Source: Pseudomonas sp. S31 (GTDB lineage Bacteria; Pseudomonadota; Gammaproteobacteria; Pseudomonadales; Pseudomonadaceae). Taken from it: a DNA stretch of 64,000 nt. The notes under the pieces were generated by a model, which saw nothing but the letters and a program-made list of their open reading frames with translations, did no database searches and had not been told where the DNA came from. Made by a program: the position numbers and the translations under genes. Positions within the stretch are counted from its first letter, which is position 1, and each line of letters begins with the position of its first letter. The stretch covers positions 163,894 through 227,893 of the forward strand of contig NZ_JACVVE010000003.1 of assembly GCF_016648105.1 (NCBI RefSeq), written 5' to 3'. This document shows, in pieces, positions 54,396-63,901 of this stretch.

Positions 54396-56309
54396 ATGTC
54401 CGTACGACGCACACGCAAAGACGATGGCAGCCAGTGGACCGTAGCCGACAGCCGAAGTGTCTATGGGATCCGCCACTGGGGCGCTGGTTATTTCGCCATC
54501 AATGAGGCCGGGCGCGTCGAAGTGCGCCCCAATGGCCCTGGCAGCGCATCCATCGACCTCTACGAGCAGGTCGACCAACTGCGCCAGAGCGGCCTGTCGC
54601 TGCCGCTGCTGGTGCGCTTCCCGGATATCCTGCAGGACCGCGTGCGCCAGCTGACCGGGGCGTTCGACGCCAATATCGCGCGCCTGGAGTACCAGAGCCA
54701 GTACACCGCGCTGTACCCGATCAAGGTCAACCAGCAGGAGGCGGTGGTGGAGAACATCATCGCCACGCAGAACGTCTCGATCGGCCTGGAGGCCGGTTCC
54801 AAGCCGGAGCTGCTGGCGGTGCTGGCGCTGGCGCCCAAGGGCGGCACCATCGTCTGCAATGGCTACAAGGATCGCGAGTTCATCCGCCTGGCGCTGATGG
54901 GCCAGAAGCTTGGCCACAACGTGTTCATCGTCATCGAGAAGGAATCCGAGGTCGCCCTGGTGATCGAGGAGGCCGCCGAGCTCAAGGTCAAGCCGCAGGT
55001 CGGCCTGCGCGTGCGCCTGTCGTCGCTGGCGTCGAGCAAGTGGGCCGACACCGGCGGCGAGAAATCCAAGTTCGGGCTGTCTGCAGCGCAACTGATCTCG
55101 GTGGTGCAGCGCTTCCGTGATGCCGGGCTGGACCAGGGCATCCGCCTGTTGCACTTCCACATGGGCTCGCAGATCGCCAACCTGGCCGACTACCAGCACG
55201 GTTTCAAGGAAGCCATCCGCTACTACGGCGAGCTGCGTGCGCTGGGCCTGCCGGTCGATCACATCGACGTCGGCGGTGGCCTGGGCGTGGACTACGACGG
55301 CACGCACTCGCGCAATGCCAGCTCGATCAACTACGACATGGACGACTACGCCGGCGTGGTGGTGGGCATGCTCAAGGAGTTCTGCGACGCGCAGGGCCTG
55401 CCGCACCCGCACATCTTCTCCGAGAGCGGTCGGTCGCTGACCGCGCACCACGCGATGCTGGTGATCCAGGTGACCGATGTCGAGAAACACAACGACGACG
55501 TACCGACCATCGAGAACAAGGAAGCCCTGCCGGAAACCGTGCAATGGCTGGTCGACCTGCTTGGCCCGACCGATATCGAGATGGTCACCGAAACCTACTG
55601 GCGCGCCACCCACTACCTGGGCGACGTGGCGGCGCAGTATGCCGATGGCAAGATCAGCCTGGCCGAGAAAGCCCTGGCCGAGCAGTGCTACTTCGCCGTC
55701 TGCCGTCGCCTGCACAACTCGCTGAAGGCCCGCCAGCGCTCGCACCGCCAGGTGCTGGACGAACTCAACGACAAGCTTGCCGACAAGTACATCTGCAACT
55801 TCTCGGTGTTCCAGAGCCTGCCCGATACCTGGGCCATTGGCCAGGTGCTGCCGATCATTCCGCTGCACCGCCTGGACGAAGAGCCGATGCGTCGCGCGGT
55901 GCTGCAAGACCTGACCTGCGATTCCGACGGCAAGATCAACCAGTACGTCGACGAACAGAGCATCGAGACCAGCATGCCGGTGCACGCGGTCAACGAGGGC
56001 GAGGACTACCTGCTGGGCGTGTTCCTGGTCGGGGCGTACCAGGAGATCCTCGGCGATATGCACAACCTGTTCGGTGACACCGACTCGGTGAACATCTACC
56101 AGAACGCCGACGGCAGCGTGTACCACGCCGGGATCGAGACCCACGACACCATCGAGGACATGCTGCGTTATGTGCACCTGTCGCCGGAGGAACTGATGAC
56201 GCATTACCGCGACAAGGTAGCCAGCGCCAAGATCAGCGCACGCGAGCGGACCCAGTTCCTCGATGCGCTGCGCCTGGGGTTGACGCGGTCTTCGTACTTG
56301 TCTTCCTGA
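54396..56309 (+). CDS. speA: biosynthetic arginine decarboxylase
   Basis: A 637-residue PLP enzyme (alanine-racemase-like fold type) converting arginine to agmatine for putrescine synthesis. The PLP lysine is in [16 protein letters not shown] (about residues 105-120). Further motifs are [40 protein letters not shown] and [20 protein letters not shown]. The protein ends in a helical C-terminal part. The start [20 protein letters not shown] matches the family length. It is followed by REP fragments and a terminator, beyond which AT-richer genes begin on the other strand. Confidence 0.95.
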   Translation: MSVRRTRKDDGSQWTVADSRSVYGIRHWGAGYFAINEAGRVEVRPNGPGSASIDLYEQVDQLRQSGLSLPLLVRFPDILQDRVRQLTGAFDANIARLEYQSQYTALYPIKVNQQEAVVENIIATQNVSIGLEAGSKPELLAVLALAPKGGTIVCNGYKDREFIRLALMGQKLGHNVFIVIEKESEVALVIEEAAELKVKPQVGLRVRLSSLASSKWADTGGEKSKFGLSAAQLISVVQRFRDAGLDQGIRLLHFHMGSQIANLADYQHGFKEAIRYYGELRALGLPVDHIDVGGGLGVDYDGTHSRNASSINYDMDDYAGVVVGMLKEFCDAQGLPHPHIFSESGRSLTAHHAMLVIQVTDVEKHNDDVPTIENKEALPETVQWLVDLLGPTDIEMVTETYWRATHYLGDVAAQYADGKISLAEKALAEQCYFAVCRRLHNSLKARQRSHRQVLDELNDKLADKYICNFSVFQSLPDTWAIGQVLPIIPLHRLDEEPMRRAVLQDLTCDSDGKINQYVDEQSIETSMPVHAVNEGEDYLLGVFLVGAYQEILGDMHNLFGDTDSVNIYQNADGSVYHAGIETHDTIEDMLRYVHLSPEELMTHYRDKVASAKISARERTQFLDALRLGLTRSSYLSS

Positions 56310-56348
56310 CCCAAAAAGGGGCCGCTATGCGGTAATGCTGTTCACTTA

Positions 56349-56490
56349 GGGCTGCTTCGCAGCCCATCCGGCCGGTCCGGCGCCCCGGCAAGGCCGCTCC
56401 TACAAAAACCGCGCAAGCCAACATTCACGGGCTCAGGCGGACCCTGTAGAAGCGGCCTTGGGCCGCGAAAGGGCCGCAAGCGGCCCCAAA
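56349..56490. repeat. diverged REP cluster after speA
   Basis: GGGCTGC-TTC-GCAGCCC at 56349-56365, then GGCGCCCCGGCAAGGCCGCT with CCTACA at 56379-56404. A last unit carries TGTAGAAGCGGCCTTGGGCC and GCGAAAGGGCCGC (56443-56478). These are three REP-like units, more diverged than elsewhere in the window. Confidence 0.65.
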
Positions 56491-56520
56491 TTGCTTGACT
56501 GACTGGCATTACGCTATGCG

Positions 56521-56545
56521 GCCCCTTTATCTTGGAGGGGCTTTT
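56521..56545 (+). terminator. terminator after speA
   Basis: GCCCCT-TTATCTTGG-AGGGGC followed by TTTT on the plus strand. It overlaps the last codons of the convergent small gene on the other strand. Confidence 0.65.
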
Positions 56546-56955
56546 GCCGTGAGTTCGATGGTGATTGGCGCGACGACACCATTCTCTTCGAGAATCGATG
56601 TGCTTGAGTAGCTGTATACCTTGTCTTGGGTTCGGGCCACTATTTTCAAGTCTTCCACATGTTCTATCGCGCCCGATTGCCGTGTCACCAGAAAGGGTGT
56701 GAGTTTCTTGAGATTCGGTAATACCTCATCCCGTTGAGCCTGTTCCGCCACAAAATACAAATAGGTCAACGGGACTGTAGCGCCACCGTCGTCGCTGAGT
56801 ACTTCATAGACCGCGCTGTGCTTTCCAATCGGTGTGACCGAAACAACTTTGGTCAAGACAGGGTGGGATCTCGAGCTGAGAATCCATAGGGCTTGTCCGA
56901 GATTGAGCAGGAGCAAAACGGCTATGAACCATTTAGTAGCCAAACGACTTCGCAT
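56527..56955 (-). CDS. membrane-anchored small protein, candidate immunity partner
   Basis: A 142-residue protein that I do not recognise from sequence. One N-terminal helix (WFIAVLLLLNLGQALWIL, about residues 9-26) is followed by about 115 residues with beta-like pattern (SAVYEVLSDDGGATVPLTYL, KLTPFLVTRQSGAI, DKVYSYSSTSILEENG). It would be an inner-membrane protein with a periplasmic domain. Its start lies 23 bases inside the upstream type-44 toxin gene, so the two are translationally coupled. That is the usual arrangement of toxin and immunity genes, and the immunity role is inferred from this alone. Base use is AT-richer than the neighbours. An AGGT lies eight bases before the ATG at 56955. 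Confidence 0.6.
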   Translation of the reverse strand: MRSRLATKWFIAVLLLLNLGQALWILSSRSHPVLTKVVSVTPIGKHSAVYEVLSDDGGATVPLTYLYFVAEQAQRDEVLPNLKKLTPFLVTRQSGAIEHVEDLKIVARTQDKVYSYSSTSILEENGVVAPITIELTAKAPPR

Positions 56956-57319
56956 ATCTGATACCTGCCTTGATCCATTCCTGATCTTCTGGATCATCAC
57001 CGTAAGGAGGGTCTCCCCACCACGAGCCAAACGTAGAGTTACTCGTGCCTGCACGACTCTGCGCCCACCCAGCTCCTCTCAGCAGGAATTCTTCCGAAAG
57101 ACCCGCAGCAGTTCCAGTTGCGCCGTAGTTGAAGTTTCCCAAGGCCTCATATTCCCTTCCTTGCTGCTTGTAATCCCAATCGCCGTGGTTGCGCACCTTG
57201 GAGTAGAACCACGAGACTAAAAAACCAGTACCGCCATTTTTAAAGTAAAGACGTTCGCGACTGGCAGCATGCATATTACTTAGTACAGAAACTCCCGAGG
57301 GGGTAGGTGGAGGGTACAT
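56933..57319 (-). CDS. stand-alone polymorphic toxin type 44 domain protein
   Basis: A 128-residue protein. The segment WFYSKVRNHGDWDYKQQGRE, then YEALGNFNYGATGTAAGLSE, LLRGAGWAQ and DDPEDQEWIKAGIRYAK matches the bacterial toxin 44 domain (Ntox44) as I remember it. This domain normally ends large secreted polymorphic toxins and is thought to be a nuclease-type or other effector. Here it stands alone with a short N-terminus (MYPPPTPSGVSVLSNMHAAS), no signal peptide and no Rhs, PAAR or VgrG part. AAGGAG seven bases before the ATG at 57319 shows it is a real gene. It could be an orphan cargo effector or a leftover cassette. Low GC points to horizontal origin. Confidence 0.65.
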   Translation of the reverse strand: MYPPPTPSGVSVLSNMHAASRERLYFKNGGTGFLVSWFYSKVRNHGDWDYKQQGREYEALGNFNYGATGTAAGLSEEFLLRGAGWAQSRAGTSNSTFGSWWGDPPYGDDPEDQEWIKAGIRYAKSFGY

Positions 57320-57435
57320 CGCGGCTCCTTGCTCATGGCATGGGTAAGATGATTTCCCTTCCTTGGGCAGAGCATTTCTTGCTTAAACCATCCAAGACGG
57401 TCAAGTGAGTTTGTTTTTCATATTGTGTTCTTCGG

Positions 57436-58773
57436 CTACGCAACCCACTTCCCTTGCTGGTTCAATTTCCACCCCACCCACCCCAGCGTCACCGCCCGCA
57501 ACGCCATGAAGCCCAGGAACGCCAGCCACAAGCCATGGTTGCCGAACCCGCTCATCAGCCACGCCACGGGCAGCGCGATCAGCACCGACACCAGCATCGC
57601 ATTGCGCATCTCCCGCGCCCGCGTGGCGCCGATGAACAACCCGTCCAGCAAGTAGCTCCACACCGCGATTACAGGCAGCACGGCCAAGTATGGGAGATAC
57701 GGATAGGCCGCCGTGCGCACGCTGTCGATATCGGTTTGCAGGTCGATGAACAGGTGCCCGCCGAGCAGGAAGGCTCCGGCGAAAACCAGGCTGATGATCA
57801 GCGACCAACCACCGGCGACCACCAGCGAGCGGCGCAAGGTGGTACGGTCGCTCGCGCCAATGGCATGGCCGCACAGCGCCTCGACGGCATGCGCCAGGCC
57901 ATCGAGGGCATAGGCGGTCAGCAACAGGCCATTGAGAAGCAGGGCGTTGGCCGCCACCGTGGCCTCACCCAACCGCGCGCCCTGCACGGTAATTGCCAGG
58001 AACACCAGTTGCAGCGCCAGGCTGCGCAGGAAGATGTCGCGGTTCACCGCCAGCAACGGGCGCCAGGCCTGCCAGCGCTTCAGCGCTGCCCAGGCGATTC
58101 GCCCAGGGTAGGCGCGCAGCGCCGGGCGGGTCAGGGCCAGGCCCAGCAGCGCGGCGCTCCACTCGGCGATCACCGACGCCCGCGCCGAACCCAGCACGCC
58201 CCAGTCCAACCCCAGCACGAACCATAGGTTGAGGGCGATGTTCAGCAGGTTGGTGGTCAGCAGGATCGCCAAAGGCGCCCGCGCGTTCTGGGTGCCGAGG
58301 AACCAGCCGACCAGGGCGTAGCTGGCCAGCGCTGCGGGCAGGCCGAGCAGGCGGGTGTGGAAGAAGGTCTCGGTGGATTGCTGCAGTGCCGCGCTCGGTT
58401 GCATCGCCTGTAGTGCAAGCTGGCTGAAGGGCAGGGCCAGCAGGCCGATCAGCAAGCCCAGGCCGGCTGCCAGCAGCAGCCCTTGCGCCAGCACCTGGCG
58501 CAGCGCCGCGCCGTCGGCGCGCCCGGCGGCCTGGGCGGCGAAGCCGGTGGAGCCCATGCGCAGGAAGCCGAGCAGGCCAACCATGAAGGTGAACAACGTC
58601 GCGCCCACGGCCACGGCGCCCAACTGGTGAGCGTGGGGCAGGTGGCCGATGACGGTGCTGTCGACCAGCGCCACCAGCGGCACCGAGATGTTGGAGAGGA
58701 TCATCGGCGCGGCGAGTGCCCAGACCTTGCGGTGCGTGGAGCGATGCTGCCAGTCGGTGGACAGTTGCGACAT
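57436..58773 (-). CDS. MATE family efflux transporter, DinF type
   Basis: A 445-residue transporter with twelve predicted helices. The first repeat starts HRKVWALAAPMILSNISVPL, then VALVDSTVIGHLPHAHQLGA, and the second has DGLAHAVEALCGHAIGASDR (about residues 290-309). These are DinF-branch MATE signatures. It exports organic cations or oxidised metabolites in exchange for protons or sodium; the substrate is unknown. The ATG at 58773 (MSQLSTDWQHRSTHRKVWAL) is chosen over a 33-codon extension. It is divergent from the alpha-2-macroglobulin gene, with a REP unit in the gap. Confidence 0.9.
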   Translation of the reverse strand: MSQLSTDWQHRSTHRKVWALAAPMILSNISVPLVALVDSTVIGHLPHAHQLGAVAVGATLFTFMVGLLGFLRMGSTGFAAQAAGRADGAALRQVLAQGLLLAAGLGLLIGLLALPFSQLALQAMQPSAALQQSTETFFHTRLLGLPAALASYALVGWFLGTQNARAPLAILLTTNLLNIALNLWFVLGLDWGVLGSARASVIAEWSAALLGLALTRPALRAYPGRIAWAALKRWQAWRPLLAVNRDIFLRSLALQLVFLAITVQGARLGEATVAANALLLNGLLLTAYALDGLAHAVEALCGHAIGASDRTTLRRSLVVAGGWSLIISLVFAGAFLLGGHLFIDLQTDIDSVRTAAYPYLPYLAVLPVIAVWSYLLDGLFIGATRAREMRNAMLVSVLIALPVAWLMSGFGNHGLWLAFLGFMALRAVTLGWVGWKLNQQGKWVA

Positions 58774-58808
58774 TGGATTTCCTGAGGCTGTGGGGCCGCT
58801 CACACTGT

Positions 58809-58830
58809 GGGAGCGGGCGTGCCCGCGAAG
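58809..58830. repeat. single REP-like unit
   Basis: GGAGCGGGCGTGCCCGCGAA forms a short hairpin (GCGGGC-GT-GCCCGC). It lies between the divergent MATE and alpha-2-macroglobulin genes. Confidence 0.6.
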
Positions 58831-58981
58831 CGCCCCCCATGTTCGGCAGGCCGCATTGTAACGGCCCGGCAACCAACGCGTGCGAACACTGTCTCATTCG
58901 ACGGTCGGTGGCAGGTATCGCGCCGACCGTTACGTTATAGTTGCTGCCCTCACCTCCACGCTGCCCAAGAGTTTCTACTCC

Positions 58982-61900
58982 ATGTTCAACAAAGGATTGT
59001 TGCTGGCCTGCGCGCTGGCCTTGCTCAGTGCATGTGACTCTTCGTCCCCCGACAAACCCGCGCCGGCTGAAAAACCTGCAGCCACCGCTCCGGCCACGAC
59101 GCCGGCGCCCAAGCGCGAGGACCCGGCGGTGCTCGCCAAGCGTTACGAGGGACGCGAACTCAGCGTGCTGGATGTGTCGGAAGTCCAGGTCGACGGCGCC
59201 AGCGCGCTGTCGATCAGCTTCTCGGCGCCGCTCGACGCCGACCAGGACTTCGCCGCCCGCGTGCACCTGGTGGACACCGTAAAAGGCAAGCTCGACGGCG
59301 CGTGGGAGCTGTCCGACAACCAGATGGAGTTGCGCCTGCGCCACCTCGAGCCGCAGCGCAAGCTGGTACTGACCGTCGACAAGGGCCTGCGCGCGGTCAA
59401 CGGCCAGCAGTTGGCCGACGAGTCGGTCAGCCGCCTGGAAACCCGTGACATGCAGCCGACCGTAGGCTTCGCCAGCCGCGGCTCGCTGCTGCCCACGCGC
59501 CTGGCCGAAGGCCTGCCGGTCATTGCCCTGAACGTCGCCAAGGTCGATGTCGAGTTCTTCCGGGTCAAGCCGGAAATGCTCTCGACCTTCCTCGCCAACT
59601 GGGGGCGCAACAGCAGCCTGTACTACTACCAGTCGAAGGAAACGCTGAACATGGCCGACCTGGTCTACAGCGGCCGCTTCGACCTCAACCCTGCGCGCAA
59701 CACCCGCGAGACCGTGCTGCTGCCCATCGCCGGTATCAAGCCGCTGCAGGAGCCCGGGGTGTACCTGGCGGTGATGCGCGCCTCGGGCACCTACGATTAC
59801 TCGCAGCCGGCCACCCTGTTCACCTTGAGCGACATCGGCGTTTCCGCGCACCGCTACCGCGACCGCCTGGATGTGTTCGCCCAGGCACTGGAAGGCGGCA
59901 AGGCGCTCAAGGACGTCAAGCTCGAACTGCACGACGACAAGGGCAAGCTGTTGGCCCAGGCCAGTACCGATGGCGCCGGTCATGCGCAACTGCCGATCAC
60001 TGCCAAGGCCGATACCCTGATCGCCACCCAGGGCGTGCACACCACGTTGCTGCGCCTGAACACTGCGGCCCTCGACCTGGCCGAGTTCGACATCACCGGG
60101 CCGCAGGCCAATCCGCTGCAGTTCTTCATCTTCGGCCCACGCGACCTCTATCGCCCCGGCGAGACCGTGCTGCTCAACGGCCTGCTGCGCGATCAGGATG
60201 GCAAGCCGGTCAAGGCCCAGCCGGTCAATGTGGAGGTGCGCCGCCCCGATGAACAGGTGAGCCGCAAGTTCGTCTGGGAAGCCGATGCCAACGGCCTGTT
60301 CCAGTACCAGTTGCAGTTGGCCACGGAGGCGCCGACCGGGCGCTGGCAGTTGCTGCTCGACCTGGGTGGTGGGCGCAAGCAGGTCTACGAGTTCCTGGTC
60401 GAGGACTTCCTCCCGGAGCGCCTGGCGCTGGAACTCAAGGGCAGTGCCAAGCCGCTGTCGCCCGATCAGGATGCTCGGATCCAGGTCAATGGCCGCTACC
60501 TGTACGGTGCCCCGGCCGCCGGCAACCGCCTGAGCGGCCAGGCCTATGTGCGCCCTCTGCGCGAAGCGGTGCCGGCCCTGCCAGGCTACCAGTTCGGCGC
60601 GGTCACCGAGACCGACCTGAACCAGGACCTGGAACTTGACGAAGTGACCCTCGATCAGGCCGGCAAGGCCGTGCTGGATATCGAAAGCCGCTGGGCCGAG
60701 GCCCGCTCGCCGCTGCAACTGACCGTGCAGGCCAGCCTGCAGGAGTCTGGTGGCCGGCCGATCACTCGCCGCCTCGAACAGCCGATCTGGCCGGCGGAGC
60801 GCCTGCCGGGCCTGCGTGGCCTGTTCGACGGCGACGAGACCGACAGCGATGGCCCGGTGGAATTCGAGTTCCTGGTCGCCGACCGCGACGGCCACAAGCT
60901 TGCCGCCGACGAACTCAAGGTACGGTTGGTGCGCGAGCGCCGCGACTACTACTGGAACTACTCGGACAGCGACGGTTGGAGCTACAACTACAACGAGAAA
61001 TTCCTCACCCAGAGCGAGCAGACACTGAGCGTCAAGGCCGGCTCCACCGCCAAGCTCAGCTTCCCGGTGGAGTGGGGGCCGTACCGCGTCGAGGTCGAGG
61101 ACCCGCAGACCGGGTTGGTGTCCAGTGCACGCTTCTGGGCCGGCTACCGCGCCCAGGACAACGCCGAAGGCGGTGCGGTGCGCCCCGACCAGGTCAAGCT
61201 GGCGCTCGACAAGCCGGCCTACGCCGATGGTGCCACGGCCAAGGTCACCGTGACCCCGCCAGCGGCCGGCAGCGGCTACCTGATGGTCGAGTCCAGCGAG
61301 GGCCCGCTTTGGTGGCAGGAGATCGACGTGCCGGCCGAAGGCAAGACCTTCGACGTCCAGCTGGACAAGCAGTGGGCCCGTCACGACCTGTACATCAGCG
61401 CCCTGGTGATCCGCCCCGGCGAGCGCAAGGCCAATGCCACGCCCAAGCGTGCCGTGGGTGTGCTGCACCTGCCGCTGGCCCGTGCCGAGCGCAAGCTCGC
61501 GCTCAGCCTGCAGGCACCGGAGAAGATGCGCCCCAAGCAGCCGCTGACGGTCCGCTTCAAGGCCGCCAACGCCGACGGCAGCATTCCCAAGCAGGTGCAC
61601 GTGCTGCTGTCCGCGGTGGACGTCGGCATCCTCAACATCACCGACTTCAAGACCCCCGACCCGTTCGCCAGCCTGTTCGGGCGCAAGGCCTACGGCGCTG
61701 ACCAGCTGGACATCTACGGGCAGCTGATCGAAGCCGGCCAGGGCCGCCTGGCCAGCCTGGCGTTCGGCGGTGACGCGGCAATGGCCAAGGGCGGCAAGCG
61801 CCCAAACACCACGGTGACCATCGTCGCCCAGCAAAGCCTGCCGGTGACCCTGAACGACCAGGGTGAAGGCGAGGCGACAGTCGAGATTCCCGATTTCAAC

Positions 61901-63883
61901 GGCGAACTGCGACTGATGGCCCAGGCCTGGACCGACGAACACTTCGGCATGGCCGAGGGCAAGACCGTGGTCGCCGCGCCGTTGATCGCCGAACTGTCGG
62001 CGCCGCGCTTCCTGGCCGGGGGCGATCAGACCAACCTGGCGCTGGACCTGGCCAACCTGTCTGGCCGCGCCCAGCAATTGAGCGTCGAGCTCACCACCGA
62101 AGGCCAGCTGAGCCTGGCCACGGGCGCCCAGCAGAGCGTCGCCCTGGCCGAAGGCCAGCGCCGCACGCTGCTGATCCCGGTGCAGGCCGAGGGAGGCCTG
62201 GGCCAGGGCAAGGTGCGGGTGCGGGTCAATGGCCTGCAGTTGCCCGGCGAGCCGGCCACTGCCTTCGAACGCGAGTGGACTCTGGGCGTGCGCCCGGCCT
62301 ACCCAGCGATGCTCAAGCATTACCGCGTGGCCCTCAAGGACCAGCCGTGGTCGCTGCCCGAAGCCGACCTGGCCGCCTTCGAGCCCGCTGGCCTCGAGGC
62401 CAGCCTGGCCCTGTCGAGCCGCCCGCCACTGAACCTGGCCGAGCAGATCCGCGCCTTGGAGGCCTACCCGTACGGCTGCCTGGAGCAGACCACCAGCGGG
62501 CTGTACCCATCGCTCTATGCCGATGCCGAAAGCCTCAAGCGTCTGGGCATCAAGGGCGAGCCGGCCGAAGTGCGCAAGCGCAAGATCGAGATGGGCATCG
62601 AGCACCTGCTGGGCATGCAGCGCTACAACGGTAGCTTCGGCCTGTGGAGTTCGGACAGCGAGGAAGAGTACTGGTTGACCGCCTATGTCACCGACTTCCT
62701 GCTGCGCGCCCGCGACCAGGGCTACGGCGTGCCGGCCGAGGCCTTGAAGAAGGCCAACGAGCGTCTGCTGCGTTACCTGCAGGAGCGCAACCTGATCGAG
62801 GTCGACTACAGCGAGAACGCCGAGCACACCCGCTTCGCCGTGCAGGCCTATGCGGCGCTGGTGCTCGCGCGCAGCCAGCAGGCGCCGCTGGGGGCCCTGC
62901 GCAGCCTCTTTGATCGCCGCGCCGATGCGCGCTCCGGCCTACCGTTGGTGCAACTGGCGGTGGCGCTGGACAAGATGGGCGACAAGCCACGCTCGCAACA
63001 GGCCTTGCAGGCCGGGTTGGGCATCAGCCGTAGCAAGGGCTGGATGGCCGACTACGGTAGCAGCCTGCGTGACCAGGCGCTGATCCTCGCGCTGTTGCAG
63101 GAGAACGACCTGGCCAGCGGCCAGGTCGACCAGCGCCTGTTCGCCCTCTCCGATGAACTGGCGGCCAACCGCTGGCTGTCGACCCAGGAACGCAACGCCC
63201 TGTACCTGGCCGGTCGTGGTCTGCTCGGCAAGCCTGAAGGCCAGTGGCAGGCACGCCTGGACAGCGCCGGCGAGGTGCGCGAGCTGAACAATGCCGAAGC
63301 CGGCCTGAAGCTCGAAGGGCCGCTGCTGCAGTCGCCGCTGAGCGTGCAGAACCAGGGCAGCGAGACCCTCTACCAGCAGCTCACGCTGTCGGGCTATCCG
63401 CGTCAGGCACCGGCTGCCATGGGCAATGGCATGGAGATTCGCCGCGAATACCTGGGCATGAACGGCCAGGCCCTGGACCTGCACAACCTGCGCAGTGGTG
63501 ACCTGGTGCTGGTGCACCTGGCGCTCAAGTCCCAGGACCGGGTGCCGGATGCGCTGGTGGTCGACCTGCTGCCGGCGGGCCTGGAGCTGGAAAACCAGAA
63601 CCTGGCGCAGAGCGCGGCCAGCCTGGACAACGCCAGCAGCGCGGTGAAGCAGTGGCGCGAGTCGATGCAGAACGCCAGCGTGGTGCACCAGGAGTATCGT
63701 GATGATCGCTACGTGGCCGCGCTCAAGCTCGACGGCTACGGCACCACTCACCTGCTATACCTGGCTCGGGCGGTAACGCCAGGGACCTATCGCGTACCGC
63801 CACCGCAGGTCGAGTCGATGTACCGGCCGAACCTGCAGGCGGTCGGTGATGGGCAGGGGGAGATGACGGTCAGGGCCCGATAG
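58982..63883 (+). CDS. bacterial alpha-2-macroglobulin lipoprotein
   Basis: A 1633-residue protein complete in the window. It has a lipoprotein signal (MFNKGLLLACALALLSAC, lipobox LLSAC with Cys18) and a low-complexity linker (about residues 19-45). Many macroglobulin beta-domains follow, then the thioester motif YGCLEQTTSG with Cys1166, and a helical toroid plus C-terminal receptor-like domain. Such proteins trap attacking proteases in the periplasm by covalent thioester reaction. The gene usually sits beside pbpC, encoding penicillin-binding protein 1C, which would lie just past the right end. The ATG at 58982 is chosen for the lipobox; an upstream in-frame ATG at 58880 adds 34 unrelated residues. 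Confidence 0.93.
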   Translation: MFNKGLLLACALALLSACDSSSPDKPAPAEKPAATAPATTPAPKREDPAVLAKRYEGRELSVLDVSEVQVDGASALSISFSAPLDADQDFAARVHLVDTVKGKLDGAWELSDNQMELRLRHLEPQRKLVLTVDKGLRAVNGQQLADESVSRLETRDMQPTVGFASRGSLLPTRLAEGLPVIALNVAKVDVEFFRVKPEMLSTFLANWGRNSSLYYYQSKETLNMADLVYSGRFDLNPARNTRETVLLPIAGIKPLQEPGVYLAVMRASGTYDYSQPATLFTLSDIGVSAHRYRDRLDVFAQALEGGKALKDVKLELHDDKGKLLAQASTDGAGHAQLPITAKADTLIATQGVHTTLLRLNTAALDLAEFDITGPQANPLQFFIFGPRDLYRPGETVLLNGLLRDQDGKPVKAQPVNVEVRRPDEQVSRKFVWEADANGLFQYQLQLATEAPTGRWQLLLDLGGGRKQVYEFLVEDFLPERLALELKGSAKPLSPDQDARIQVNGRYLYGAPAAGNRLSGQAYVRPLREAVPALPGYQFGAVTETDLNQDLELDEVTLDQAGKAVLDIESRWAEARSPLQLTVQASLQESGGRPITRRLEQPIWPAERLPGLRGLFDGDETDSDGPVEFEFLVADRDGHKLAADELKVRLVRERRDYYWNYSDSDGWSYNYNEKFLTQSEQTLSVKAGSTAKLSFPVEWGPYRVEVEDPQTGLVSSARFWAGYRAQDNAEGGAVRPDQVKLALDKPAYADGATAKVTVTPPAAGSGYLMVESSEGPLWWQEIDVPAEGKTFDVQLDKQWARHDLYISALVIRPGERKANATPKRAVGVLHLPLARAERKLALSLQAPEKMRPKQPLTVRFKAANADGSIPKQVHVLLSAVDVGILNITDFKTPDPFASLFGRKAYGADQLDIYGQLIEAGQGRLASLAFGGDAAMAKGGKRPNTTVTIVAQQSLPVTLNDQGEGEATVEIPDFNGELRLMAQAWTDEHFGMAEGKTVVAAPLIAELSAPRFLAGGDQTNLALDLANLSGRAQQLSVELTTEGQLSLATGAQQSVALAEGQRRTLLIPVQAEGGLGQGKVRVRVNGLQLPGEPATAFEREWTLGVRPAYPAMLKHYRVALKDQPWSLPEADLAAFEPAGLEASLALSSRPPLNLAEQIRALEAYPYGCLEQTTSGLYPSLYADAESLKRLGIKGEPAEVRKRKIEMGIEHLLGMQRYNGSFGLWSSDSEEEYWLTAYVTDFLLRARDQGYGVPAEALKKANERLLRYLQERNLIEVDYSENAEHTRFAVQAYAALVLARSQQAPLGALRSLFDRRADARSGLPLVQLAVALDKMGDKPRSQQALQAGLGISRSKGWMADYGSSLRDQALILALLQENDLASGQVDQRLFALSDELAANRWLSTQERNALYLAGRGLLGKPEGQWQARLDSAGEVRELNNAEAGLKLEGPLLQSPLSVQNQGSETLYQQLTLSGYPRQAPAAMGNGMEIRREYLGMNGQALDLHNLRSGDLVLVHLALKSQDRVPDALVVDLLPAGLELENQNLAQSAASLDNASSAVKQWRESMQNASVVHQEYRDDRYVAALKLDGYGTTHLLYLARAVTPGTYRVPPPQVESMYRPNLQAVGDGQGEMTVRAR

Positions 63884-63901
63884 GGTGGGGACGAGCGGCC
63901 C

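Noticed and set aside
56834..57220. 128-codon open frame antisense to the toxin gene
   Set aside because: No ribosome site or motif; the minus-strand frame has AAGGAG and a recognisable toxin domain.
57965..62827. 1620-codon open frame on the minus strand
   Set aside because: It is the antisense shadow of the alpha-2-macroglobulin and MATE genes, produced by GC-rich third positions; its composition is Gln/Leu/Gly-rich with no family motif, while the plus-strand protein has a lipobox and thioester.
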